Shown here in pieces: positions 22,759 to 33,011 of a stretch of DNA of 64,000 bases. Source of the stretch: Limnoperna fortunei (Eukaryota > Mollusca > Bivalvia > Mytilida > Modiolidae); NCBI GenBank assembly GCA_944474755.1, contig OX104120.1, forward strand, positions 24,892,242 through 24,956,241, given 5' to 3'. Below the pieces are notes generated by a model that was given only the letters and a program-made list of their open reading frames with translations, had not been told where the DNA came from and did no database searches. The translations under genes and the position numbers were made by a program. Numbering within the stretch: the stretch's first letter is position 1; each line of letters opens with the position of its first letter.

Positions 22759-24662
22759 CATATCTTTTCTTGTTCCAATATTTAAAAGTGGAGATAGAAC
22801 AAACCTTTCAAATTATAGAGGTATCTCACTAACGAACTGTTTAAGTAAATTATTTAATTCTATAAATTAATATTTGATATCTTTTAAGACAAAATTGATA
22901 CATCACAATTTGGTTTTCATACAAACCACAGAACCTCAGACAGCATATTTATTGCCAAAACCTTACTAAATAAATAAATATATAAACAAAGGAAAAAAGA
23001 AAGTATTTGGATGTTTCATAGATCTTAAAAAGCATTTGATTCTGTGTGGAGAAATGGTCTTGTGTATAAACTTGTTCAAAATAAAAAAATATAGGATATA
23101 AAATATATAATGTGATTAAAAATATGTATAGCAAAACTGTAGCTTCAGTTAAATCACACCATTTTATATCTGATAATATCCTTATAGATAGAGGCATAAA
23201 ACAAGGGGACAATTTAAGTTCATTGTTATTTAATATCAATGATATTCCAAGTGTATTTGATACTAACTGTAGGCCAGTTTCACTCAAAGATATGTATTTA
23301 AATTGTCTTATGTTTGCTAATGACATACTACGTTTGTCAGAATCACCTGATGACTACAAAAATCTATTGATAGACTACATCAGTACTGTGAGAATTGGCA
23401 ACTTTCAATAAATGCCAACAAAACTAAAATTATGATATTTCAACAAAAAAATATTTTAAATACAAAAGATGATTTCTATTTAGGCACAGAAAAATTAGAT
23501 AAAGTATTAAAGTACAAATATTTAGGGAATATCATAGAATATCATAGAATCCTCTGGAAAATTTCACTCGACCCACATTGAATTATCAAAAAAAGGAAAC
23601 AAAGTAATGTTTGGAAGTTTAAATATCTACAACCCTTAGACAATATTTCAATAAATATCTTTAAAAATTATTTGATTCACTTGTTAAACCAATCTTAATG
23701 TATAACTCTGAAATTTGGTACATGGACTTCTATGAAAAAATTATTAAAGCATCTAAATGAGGAGAAGAAAATAATTTTGATCAAATTTCATTAATAGATA
23801 CTAGTTTCATTGAAAAGGTAAATCTAAAATTGTGTAAATACACATTAGGTTTGAGCAAACAGTCTGTAAACATAGCAGCTAGAGCTGAATTAGCTCAATA
23901 TCCTGTAGATACATTTATTAAAATACAGTCAATCAAATACCTAATAATATTAGTAATCCTTTGCTAGATGATGTATTCTTATTATAACAGTCCCTGCATA
24001 ATGGTTTTCATATGTACATAATATATGCAGTTCAAATAATATAGAAATAGAAGAACTAAAAAATATTAACTATAATAAAGACTTGACTTTTTTTACAAAG
24101 ACAATTAACACAAATTTTAAAGATAACTATGTAAAATGCTTTTTTCAAAAACTAAAAAAACTTGCACCAGAAAATAAAATATATTTATATAGTAAAATTA
24201 AAACTGAATATAACATAGATGAATATTTATTAAAAACAAACTTTGATAACAGAAGAAATATATGTAAAATAAGAACAAGTGATCATTTCGTTGAAATTGA
24301 AAGAGGAAGATACAAAAGAGTGAAAAAGCCAGATAGATTATGTACAATGTGTACTAACAATGTATTAGAAGATGAAATTCACTACTTTTTCCATTGTCCG
24401 AAATACTCGGATATAAGAAAAAATTTAGAAAATAACATTAAAAATAGTACATAATGTAATGAAAATGATATAAATAAATATATAAATATAATGTCTTCTT
24501 GGAGTCATTTGCAGTTTGTTGTTCCATTTATTAAAAAGTCTTTAATACTGAGGAAAGTGGACTTGAAGATTGCATGATTCTACTATATGATTTGTTAATT
24601 TGTGTTTATGTATGTCTTCAACCCCTCACGGGGTATAACTGTGCTTTAAATAAATAAATAAA
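22759..24662 (+). pseudogene. LINE RT C-terminal half (block B) with tail
   Basis: Resumes with PIFKSGDRTNLSNYRGISLT, then decayed RT blocks (GIKQGDNLSSLLF, 'MFANDIL' where YADD is expected) and the C-terminal zinc-knuckle-like domain at 24083-24454 (LCTMCTNN..LEDEIHYFFHC). It ends with 'cccctcacggggtataac' and an (AATA)n tail near 24645-24662, typical of a LINE 3' end. Many stops. Confidence 0.8.
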
Positions 24663-24875
24663 TTACATTAACAATTCATTGTAACTGTAACTAATTTTGT
24701 CTAATATGAGCTACTAACAAGGATGACATATATAAAATATTTTAATAACAACAGAGACATATAATTACATGTAATACAAGGAATGCAAAGCTTTGAATGA
24801 ATATATATATATTTAAAGATATATATATATTTAAAAATATCATTATAAAACTGTAGACAATTATTTTCACACATT

Positions 24876-25167
24876 AAATCATTTGTCTGTATTACCATTT
24901 TCAATATAATTCCTACTGACAGTACTTTTAGTACTTTTATTGCAATGAATTGGAGTGTTCTCCCCTAGCCTTTGGGACGTATCGGGCGGTTACAGAAATC
25001 GATTCTGTGGGATAAAGCGTAATTAATTTTTCACAAATATTGGATTATTATCATAATATATGGTAATATCTATCATTTCTGAGTTGTTTTCACCATAGAA
25101 ATGATTGTTTTTACACTATTCCACGTTGTTTTTACACTTTTCGGGTTGTTTTTACACTTTCGATGTA
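24876..25167 (-). repeat. Right TIR of composite block B
   Basis: Inverse of 18866-19172, ending ...TTTACACTTTCGATGTA. No target duplication is obvious outside it. Confidence 0.8.
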
Positions 25168-25495
25168 TCCGATGTAAGATCGCGGATATTAGATCACAAC
25201 AAATGCATTTTATAGCTTTACCGCTATTATCAACATCAATATTTTCATTCTTTCACATTTAACCTACCAGTTCTCGCCAATTTTTACTACTTAAGATAGT
25301 TTATAACAACCCTACTGCCATGTGCCCGTGGTGGTTAGAGTAATATTTTCAAAATGGCGGAAAATATGAATGTCAACAACAAGGCTTTAGGGACATCTCG
25401 TCCATAATATGACTTCGGCCATGGACACTTCGTCCATAGACAACTCGTCCATAGTTCAGATCGGCCATACTATAATAGGACATATCGGCCATGGA

Positions 25496-25496
<1 letters not shown>

Positions 25497-25528
<32 letters not shown>
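25497..25528. repeat. (TA)n microsatellite
   Basis: Uninterrupted TA dinucleotides, about 15 units. Confidence 0.95.
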
Positions 25529-25530
<2 letters not shown>

Positions 25531-25709
25531 AATAAAGTTATATAATAAAACCAAGTTTGATTGAAATAAATGATATTACCAATGATACATTAGATATTAA
25601 TCCTAAAATAAAATATGTATGTCATATATAAGGTTCCTGCTGATCTCTTCGATATCGCACAAGTCTTCGTGCTCTCCAATGATCGCGGTGACTCGGCAGT
25701 GACGGTGAC

Positions 25710-25862
25710 CAGACCTGTCAAGTGTCACGCAACTCGCGTGAGACTCACGCATCTAGTCCACAATTTGGCAGCAAATTTCTTTGATGTTTTTATTTTTTCC
25801 TTTGATCTTTCAATTTTTAGGCAAATCTCACGCGAGCAGCTCATCAAAACTTGACAGCCCTG
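25710..25862 (+). mobile_element. CAG-ended MITE, copy 2
   Basis: Second 153-bp copy of the element at 8686-8838, same strand, roughly 95% similar by eye, with the same ends. No clear target duplication here. Confidence 0.75.
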
Positions 25863-26039
25863 GCAGTCGGAGCTGTCCATCAGACACTGCATCAATATTT
25901 CGTTGTTGCCAAATACAGTATCGGCTGTGCTAGAGCTACGTTTAGTAATCAGTAGGTGATTTAGGGTCGATAGGTGTTTTTCTCTGGCATGTTTGTAAGT
26001 ACTGCAGTGTAGTAACTAGGTGTTGAATTTCCCAATCAG

Positions 26040-28093
26040 CTAAAAAATGCACTTGTAGTTCCATTACATAAGAAAAATAGTCAATTGGAGGTAGGCAACT
26101 ATAGGCCTGTGAGTATTTTACCTGTGGTATCAAAGTTTTTTGAGAGGGCCATATATCAGCAGCTCATAGAGTATTTTGAAAATTTATTTCATCCTTTCTT
26201 GTCAGCATTTAGACCAGGATATGGCTGCAATACAGCACTTCTCAAGGTAATTGAAGACTGGAAGAAGGCAGTTGATGACAATCTCTATGTAGCTGCTATC
26301 CTTATGGATCTCTCAAAAGCTTTTGACTGCCTGCCACATGACTATTATTAAAACTTAAAGCATACGGTGTTGAAGATGACTCTTTGAATCTTTTACAAAA
26401 TTATTTAACAAATAGGAAACAATATGTCAAAGTCGGAAATAACTTAAGTACATGGAAAAATATTTATAAAGGTGTTCCCCAGGGTTCTATCCTGGGTCCT
26501 GTTCTTTTTAATATATTTATCAATGATATTTTTAATGTTGTGAAAGATAGCACTCTTTATAATTATGCAGATGACAATACATTGTCTTACTCAGGACCTG
26601 ACCTAGATGGATTAGTTAACACTTTGGAACATGAAAGCACAGCTTTAATTAATTGGTTTGATGTTAATAAAATGAAAGCTAATCCAGAAAAATTTCAGGC
26701 AATTGCCATAGGGAACAAAATAAAAAATGGGAACTTGAAATTCACTTTGGATGGGCATCTAATTGAATGTGAAAATGAAATTAAACTTTTGAGAGTGACA
26801 ATAGATTATCAGCTGCGTTTTAATACATACATCTCCATTATTTGTAATAAGGCCTCAAGACAGTTAAATGTTTTAAAAAGAATAGGTAAACATTTATCTA
26901 AACTGGGAAGATTGACAATATACTATTCATTTATTTTATCAAACTTCAATTATTGTCCTATTGTTTGGCACTTTTGTGGGGAGGGTAATACTAAAAAAAT
27001 GGAAAAAATTCAAGAACGTGCCTTGAGGTTTATATACGAAGATAATTCAAGTGACTATGAGACTCTTTTATACAAATCTAGAATGCCAACTTTAAAAATT
27101 AGAAGAATGAGATGTATGGCAATTGAGGTTTTTAAAATTATACATAAGAAATCACCACTGTACTTACAAGATATTATTAGTTTAAAAAATTCTAATTACT
27201 CTTTCAGAAAGGAAAACTCTGTTAATATTCCACAGGTGAGAACAACACATTATGGTTTGCATTCGCTGAGATATGCTGGAGCAACACTCTGGAATGAGCT
27301 GCCTGACAACATTCGTGCAGAGGCAAACCTCAACCAATTCAAAAGCCTTATCAACAACTGGAATGGCAGTTATTGCAGATGTAGCTCCTGCAGGTCTCAG
27401 TGAATCACTCCTTTGAGCCTTCGCTTATACATGTAATATGCTGTGTTGATGCTTATTTTACTTTATCTCACATTGATATTTTGATTATTTATGCAAACTT
27501 GTGCTTAGATAAGGGCTAGTAACAGTATCTATCAGTGCTTTAGTTGTAGTATTAACTGATCTCTGTGCTTTTGGTGCTAATAACTATCTTGGTGCTTAAA
27601 TGTGTGCTATAATAGATCGGGTTGCTTTAAGCTGTGCTTAAATCTGATATTTGTGCTTTAAGTTGTGCTTAAACAATGCTTTATGCTTTTATGGGTGTAT
27701 AACTGTACATTATGCTATTTATGCTTATCACTGCAATTTATGCTTTTATTTATGCTTATAACTGCACTTTATGCTTTTATTTATGCTTAAAACTGAGCTC
27801 AATTCTTTTAGATCTTCTAACTGATAAATAAATTTTTAGTGATCCAAGTGTTTTTAGTTAAAAATTATGATGCTCTTAAAGTATGCCTTTTAACAATATG
27901 TATGATCTCTTAACAAGTAGCTTGCTTTTTATCATGTACATGTATGTATAACCCTGTCCTAACAAATATATGTTTTAAATATAATGTTATGTTTGTATGT
28001 CGGTAAAAAGCTCTACAGAGCTTATGTTTGCTATGTGTTTTAGATAATCCGACTTTAAATAAAATTTTCTTGTCTTGTCTTGTCTTGTCTTGT
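26040..28093 (+). pseudogene. CR1/jockey-like LINE, 5'-truncated, RT with one frameshift
   Basis: The coding part runs from 26040 (ALVVPLHKK-like start inside RT) to 27403. The first segment (to 26351) has NYRPVSILPVVSKFFERAIY and AAILMDLSKAFDCLPH; a single-base deletion near 26340 shifts frame. The second (26384-27403, 339 aa) has VPQGSILGPVLFNIFINDI, NYADDNTLSY (the catalytic YADD), then the thumb and the typical C-terminal LRYAGATLWNELPDNIR segment. The 3' UTR is followed by a (CTTGT)n tail (28069-28093). It inserted into a minus-strand LINE whose sequence flanks it at 28094. Confidence 0.9.
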
Positions 28094-28256
28094 CGGTCAT
28101 CGTCTCCATTATTACAGCTTGGACAGAATGGAGAAACTGCATGCTGGTTGTATTTTGCCCGATTTGTCTGTAGTACTAGTGTATAGGTAGGTTCCAGTCA
28201 GTATACGCGCCTTGATGTTAGCTTTTATTGTACTCCTGGTATTGTTTGGTACTGAA
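28094..28256 (-). pseudogene. C-terminal piece of the minus-strand LINE
   Basis: Minus-strand translation gives LTGTYLYTSTTDKSGKI...PACSF and then ...ETMT, matching the LTGTY/Cys-rich C-terminal motif of LINE proteins. It is cut from the rest (33007 onward) by the Steamer-like element and on its other side by the CR1-like LINE. Confidence 0.6.
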
Positions 28257-28475
28257 TGTAATATTCTCGGGCGTGATATATACACAAGCGTGTTATCAGT
28301 TCAAGTGACTTAAATGAAACTGAATCATATGTTAATGTATGTTACAGAAACAATGTTAGATAGACGATTAAATTACATTGTGTGGCTGGGAACTGTCCAT
28401 ATTAATTAAAGTGATGTTAAATGTCTGCATCAGGTTTAACAGTTATAAGTATATAATGTTTATTTTATCACAACA
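28257..28475 (-). repeat. 3' LTR of Steamer-like element
   Basis: 219 bp, TG...CA, one mismatch to the other LTR. Confidence 0.95.
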
Positions 28476-28490
28476 TCTCCCTTCTGAAGA
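28476..28490 (-). promoter_or_regulatory. Polypurine tract
   Basis: On the minus strand CTTCAGAAGGGAGA directly precedes the 3' LTR, the usual site for plus-strand priming. Confidence 0.75.
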
Positions 28491-28811
28491 AAGTCATTAA
28501 GTCACGGTAATTTTAGACTGAACTTTAAAAAAGCAAAACATTCAATAATTTGAAAAACTAAAAAGTATTATTTATATATTTATTTTTTAAATTTTACACT
28601 TCACACAACAGTGATCCAACAACAACTCAGTTTTATCCAATTCAGAAAACCCAAATTATCAAAAAGAAAATAATAAATATTTTTACAGTAAACTGATTTG
28701 TTGAGTACCAACCGGAAAATGTGATAGTGCCAGGTCAGGGTAGACTGCCCTGCCTGCCTATCGAACCTGAGTGCTAGGGATTATTTTGCCCTCGCGCACA
28801 CGCATTGCAGC

Positions 28812-31800
28812 TCAGGCTGTCATATCAAAATCTGTAAACTTTATTGGAATTTTGACTTCTCGACCAGATCGTGTGGTATACGGTTTCTCGCTTGCGGTTT
28901 TTTCCTTTAAGATTGAAGGTTTACAATTTTCAGATAGTTCATTTTCTATCCTATTTGTAGAGTTTTCTTGTTCATTTGTTTTCATGAGATGTTTTCTGTT
29001 TCTTCTGTATTCTCCTCCCGTATCATTTCTGACATCATATGATCTGGGCATATCCAGTTTCTTAGTTACAGTGCATGGTTCCCAACAACCATTGTTCTGG
29101 TATCTTACACGTTCTCCCACTTTAAGATCATCTAGCGGTTTCGCACTAATGTCAAAGAATCGTTTTTGAACGTTTTGTCTTCTCTTAAGCTCACGTTTAA
29201 CTTGTGAATAATTCGATACTTTTGATTTCAACTTTTCCAGTGTAAGCGGTAGTTTTGATCGGAGACGTCTACTCATTAATAATTGAGCCGGTGAACCTAG
29301 ATTGTCTTGCGGAGTGTTCCTGTAGTTCAACATCGCAATATATGGATCTTCACCATCATTTTTTGATTTGTCAAGTATGCGTTTCGCAGTTTGTATCATT
29401 CGTTCTGCAAATCCGTTTGCTTGACTGTGATATGGACTGGAAGTTCTATGTGTGAATCCCCATTTCTGTGCAAATGTTTTGAACTCTAACGAAGAGTATT
29501 GTGGTCCATTGTCCGAACGCACAACGTGCGGTATTCCAAACCTAGAGAAGATTGACTTAATTTGACTGATAACTGTTGATGTTTTGGTATTTTCAAGTTT
29601 TGAGATTTCAAAGTATTTAGAATAATAGTCCGCAACGATAATATACTCTGTCTTGTTCCACGTAAACAGATCGGTTCCTACCATTTCAAACGGTAAGTTT
29701 GGTATTTCCGAAGGAATAAGAGGTTCCTTTTGTTGACTGTTTCTTGACTCCAAACACACTTTGCAATTTTTGACATAGTCACAAATTTGAGTGTTCATGT
29801 TTGGCCAGTACATCGTTTCGCGTGCCAGTTTTTGACATTTTTCTATGCCAAAATGGCCTTCATGTAATTTTTTTAGAAGTTCGGATCGCATCGATGTTGG
29901 AATAACAATTCTTTCTCCACGAAGAACGATTCCATCAACATAGGACAATTCATCAGCATGAACGAAATAGTCTCGAATATCTTGTGGTACATGATGCTTC
30001 GATTCAGGCCATCCCTTCAGTATTTGATCGACCAGTTTCCTCATAACATTGTCACTCTTGGTTAACTCAGTAATTTCATCTAGCTTGGTATCGGAAACAG
30101 GAAGTCGTTTTATCACTTGATGAACATACATGTCGATTTCATTGTGAAAAACATCATTTTTAGTATGCGGCAGGTTAGCTTGCGATAGCATATCAGCTAG
30201 AACCAGATCTTTTCCAGGTCTGTAATGTAATACAAAATCGTATCTTTGTAATCTAAGAAGCATTCGCTGTAACCTAGGCGGTGTATTACTCAACGGTTTC
30301 TTAAGTATTGACTCTAAAGGTTTGTGATCTGATTCGACAGTTATTTTCTTTCCGTAAGTATACATATTAAATCTTTCAAGCCCAAATAAGACAGCTAAAA
30401 GTTCCTTTTCAATTTGCGCATAGCGTGTTTCGGCATCAATCATTGCTCTTGACGCATACGCAACTGGTACTTCGTCTTGAAGTAAAACTGCACCTAACCC
30501 AGATTTTGATGCATCACAACTAATTTTTACATCTTTTGTGACATCAAAGTATGCAAGCACAGGTTTCCGTGTCAAGACATCCTTTATTTCAGCATAAGCT
30601 TGCTCCTGTTCGTGTTCCCACTTGAACTCTACGTCTCGTAACAGTAATTTCCTGATCGGCTCTGTTTTTACGGACATATTCGGGATAAATTTCGATAGAT
30701 AGTTTACTGACCCAAGCAGTCTTTCAACTCCTTTACAATCTTTTGGTGGAGGCATGTTTTTTACGATTCCTTCGATTTTATCAGGATCCGGCTTAACGCC
30801 ATCCCTTGACAGTACATGTCCAATATATTTTACATCTGTGGTACCAAATGTACACTTGTCTTTGTTTAGTGTATTTCCTACTTCAGCACAACGTTGCAGT
30901 GTCGACCTGAGTCGTTCATCATGTTCCTCCTTCGTTCTTCCCCATACCAGGATGTCGTCGATGTCTGTCTCGACACCAGGTAAATTTTCAAATAGCTGAG
31001 ATATGCGTTTCTGGAAAACTTCCTGAGCGCTATTTATACCAAAAGGTAAACGACGAAAGCAATAACGCCCAAAAGGTGAATTACACGTTGTCAACAGCTC
31101 TGACGACTCATCAAGTTTTATTTGCCAGTATCCATTGTTTGCATCCATTTTACTGAAGTACCTCGCCCCTGTCATTCTGGTAGTGATTTCCTCTATTGTC
31201 GGTAATTGAAAATGTTCACGCTTAATCGCCGTGTTCAAATGTCTCGGATCTAAACAAATGCGAAGTTTACCAGATTTCGGTTTTTCCACCACAACGAGAG
31301 AATTGACCCAGTCAGTCGGTTCATCCACTTTACGGATTACCCCAGTGCGTTCCATGTTTTGTAACGTTTGACGTAAGTTTTCACGCAGAGCATTGGGTAT
31401 TTTCCTGGGTGGATTGACTACTGGTGTGACGGATTCATTAATTTTAATATGGTAGGGTATTTTTAAACAACCTAGACCACTAAACACTTGAGGAAACTCT
31501 TCTACAAAATTTGATTCCTTAGTTTGTGTAGCTAAAACTACTTTCACAATTCCCATTTCATGTGAAGATTTAAATCCTAACAACGGAGGCTGATCAGTTT
31601 CAGTGATGTAAATTTCCAAAGTGTGATTTTTGCACTTTAAATCTGTCATTCCAACTACATTTAGTCGATTTCCCGAATAACTTGTTAAATTTGCTTTGCT
31701 TGGCCTAACCTTTGTGTTTTTATTTTTAATCATATCAAATGTTTTCCTTGGCAGTATGTTGACCTGTGAACCCGTGTCAACCTTGAAAGTTGTCGGTTTG

Positions 31801-32681
31801 CTGTTTATCGTAAGTGTTACAAAACATTCATCCGATTTAATGTCTGTTTTGACAGATGATTTATTGTCTATTGTACCCACGTAGATTGTTGCTGGTTCGC
31901 CGTCACCCTCCTCATTAGCATTAATGTCACACACTTTCTTGGATTTACATTGTTTTTGAAAATGATTCTGCTTTCTACATTTATAGCAGGTTTTTCCAAA
32001 TGCTGGACATTTTCGCTTCTCGTGTTTGGTCCCACACTTTTGACAATTAAAAGATTTCCTACCTTGATTGCTGTTTTCTTTCTGATATTCTTTGTAGCCT
32101 TTGAATTTCATTACTTTTGACGCATGTGTTGGTTTTCGGACGGAATGTACAGATTCTGTCTCGCACATCGCTTTGATTTGTCTCTTTGATTCTTCTTCGG
32201 CTTGACATATTCGTATTGCCTTTTCAAGAGTTAATTCATCTTCCCGGAGCAGTCTCTCTTTAACTATTTCAGAGTTTGTCCCACAGACAATTCTGTCTCT
32301 GATCAGTTCATCTTTTATTGCTCCGTATTCGCAATTGTTACTCATATTTCTAAGGTCTGTCACATACGTGTCAATGGTTTCTGTTTTTCCTTGGAAACGA
32401 GTGTTGAATTTGTATCTTTCAACAGTAATGTTCTTTCTGGGAATACAATATCTTTGAAACTTTTCAAATAACGATTTCACTTTATCTTTTTCTGCTTTCG
32501 CAAAATTAAATGTGTTGAAAATATCTCTTCCCGCTTGTCCTATTATGTATAAAATAGCTTTGCATTTTTCATCCTCTTCATTTGATGCCATTGCTACATC
32601 AAGGTAAAGTTCCATTGTTTGTTCAGCTATATTTCCTTCTCTATTAAAATCCATTTCTGGAGGCTGTTTTAAGTGCTCCAT
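28812..32681 (-). CDS. gag-pol: Gag-Pol polyprotein, Steamer-like retrotransposon
   Basis: 1,289 aa in one uninterrupted frame. Order: capsid-like Gag (1-200); two zinc knuckles (C213-x2-C-x3-H-x4-C225 and C232-x2-C-x4-H-x4-C245); aspartic protease (VDTGSQVNIL, D302); reverse transcriptase (about 420-620, D513 and the DD pair 575-576); RNase H (D723, E760, D785); integrase with an HHCC zinc site (H940, H943, C973, C976) and D1004, D1057, E1093. The residue where most RTs have Tyr of YxDD is Asp here (TDIDD), which I take as a lineage feature rather than damage. No envelope ORF and no chromodomain seen. A single frame means Gag and Pol are made together, probably separated only by the protease. 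Confidence 0.97.
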   Translation of the reverse strand: MEHLKQPPEMDFNREGNIAEQTMELYLDVAMASNEEDEKCKAILYIIGQAGRDIFNTFNFAKAEKDKVKSLFEKFQRYCIPRKNITVERYKFNTRFQGKTETIDTYVTDLRNMSNNCEYGAIKDELIRDRIVCGTNSEIVKERLLREDELTLEKAIRICQAEEESKRQIKAMCETESVHSVRKPTHASKVMKFKGYKEYQKENSNQGRKSFNCQKCGTKHEKRKCPAFGKTCYKCRKQNHFQKQCKSKKVCDINANEEGDGEPATIYVGTIDNKSSVKTDIKSDECFVTLTINSKPTTFKVDTGSQVNILPRKTFDMIKNKNTKVRPSKANLTSYSGNRLNVVGMTDLKCKNHTLEIYITETDQPPLLGFKSSHEMGIVKVVLATQTKESNFVEEFPQVFSGLGCLKIPYHIKINESVTPVVNPPRKIPNALRENLRQTLQNMERTGVIRKVDEPTDWVNSLVVVEKPKSGKLRICLDPRHLNTAIKREHFQLPTIEEITTRMTGARYFSKMDANNGYWQIKLDESSELLTTCNSPFGRYCFRRLPFGINSAQEVFQKRISQLFENLPGVETDIDDILVWGRTKEEHDERLRSTLQRCAEVGNTLNKDKCTFGTTDVKYIGHVLSRDGVKPDPDKIEGIVKNMPPPKDCKGVERLLGSVNYLSKFIPNMSVKTEPIRKLLLRDVEFKWEHEQEQAYAEIKDVLTRKPVLAYFDVTKDVKISCDASKSGLGAVLLQDEVPVAYASRAMIDAETRYAQIEKELLAVLFGLERFNMYTYGKKITVESDHKPLESILKKPLSNTPPRLQRMLLRLQRYDFVLHYRPGKDLVLADMLSQANLPHTKNDVFHNEIDMYVHQVIKRLPVSDTKLDEITELTKSDNVMRKLVDQILKGWPESKHHVPQDIRDYFVHADELSYVDGIVLRGERIVIPTSMRSELLKKLHEGHFGIEKCQKLARETMYWPNMNTQICDYVKNCKVCLESRNSQQKEPLIPSEIPNLPFEMVGTDLFTWNKTEYIIVADYYSKYFEISKLENTKTSTVISQIKSIFSRFGIPHVVRSDNGPQYSSLEFKTFAQKWGFTHRTSSPYHSQANGFAERMIQTAKRILDKSKNDGEDPYIAMLNYRNTPQDNLGSPAQLLMSRRLRSKLPLTLEKLKSKVSNYSQVKRELKRRQNVQKRFFDISAKPLDDLKVGERVRYQNNGCWEPCTVTKKLDMPRSYDVRNDTGGEYRRNRKHLMKTNEQENSTNRIENELSENCKPSILKEKTASEKPYTTRSGREVKIPIKFTDFDMTA

Positions 32682-32770
32682 GTTTAGAATTCCACAAAGG
32701 TCAGTTTAGTAACTAATCCAATTAATTAATTTATATAATTAGTAAATCCACAAAGGAAACAAAAAAAAAA

Positions 32771-32787
32771 TCCCGAACCTGACACCA
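32771..32787 (-). promoter_or_regulatory. Primer-binding site of Steamer-like element
   Basis: Minus strand TGGTGTCAGGTTCGGGA follows the 5' LTR without a gap. It would pair with a tRNA ending ...CCTGACACCA, an acceptor stem that fits Leu tRNAs; the isoacceptor is inferred. Confidence 0.75.
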
Positions 32788-33006
32788 TGTAATATTCTCG
32801 GGCGTGATATATACACAAGCGTGTTATCAGTTCAAGTGACTTTAATGAAACTGAATCATATGTTAATGTATGTTACAGAAACAATGTTAGATAGACGATT
32901 AAATTACATTGTGTGGCTGGGAACTGTCCATATTAATTAAAGTGATGTTAAATGTCTGCATCAGGTTTAACAGTTATAAGTATATAATGTTTATTTTATC
33001 ACAACA
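32788..33006 (-). repeat. 5' LTR of Steamer-like element
   Basis: 219 bp; carries the promoter for minus-strand transcription by position. No TATA box was singled out. Confidence 0.95.
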
Positions 33007-33011
33007 CTGAA

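Larger units (their letters stand above)
28252..33011 (-). mobile_element. Intact Steamer-like Ty3/gypsy retrotransposon
   Basis: Two 219-bp LTRs (28257-28475, 32788-33006) start TG and end CA and differ at one base (A at 28312 versus T). A 5-bp duplication CTGAA flanks them (28252-28256, 33007-33011). Between them is one gag-pol ORF on the minus strand. The primer-binding site abuts the 5' LTR (32771-32787) and a purine tract (28476-28490) abuts the 3' LTR. Total length 4,750 bp. Size, short LTRs and single ORF resemble bivalve Steamer and its Mag-lineage relatives; identity was not tested. Confidence 0.95.

Noticed and set aside
28771..29169. Plus-strand ORFs overlapping the gag-pol genes (also 30754, 33051, 49749, 52309)
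   Set aside because: Antisense shadows of intact polyprotein frames without recognisable content.
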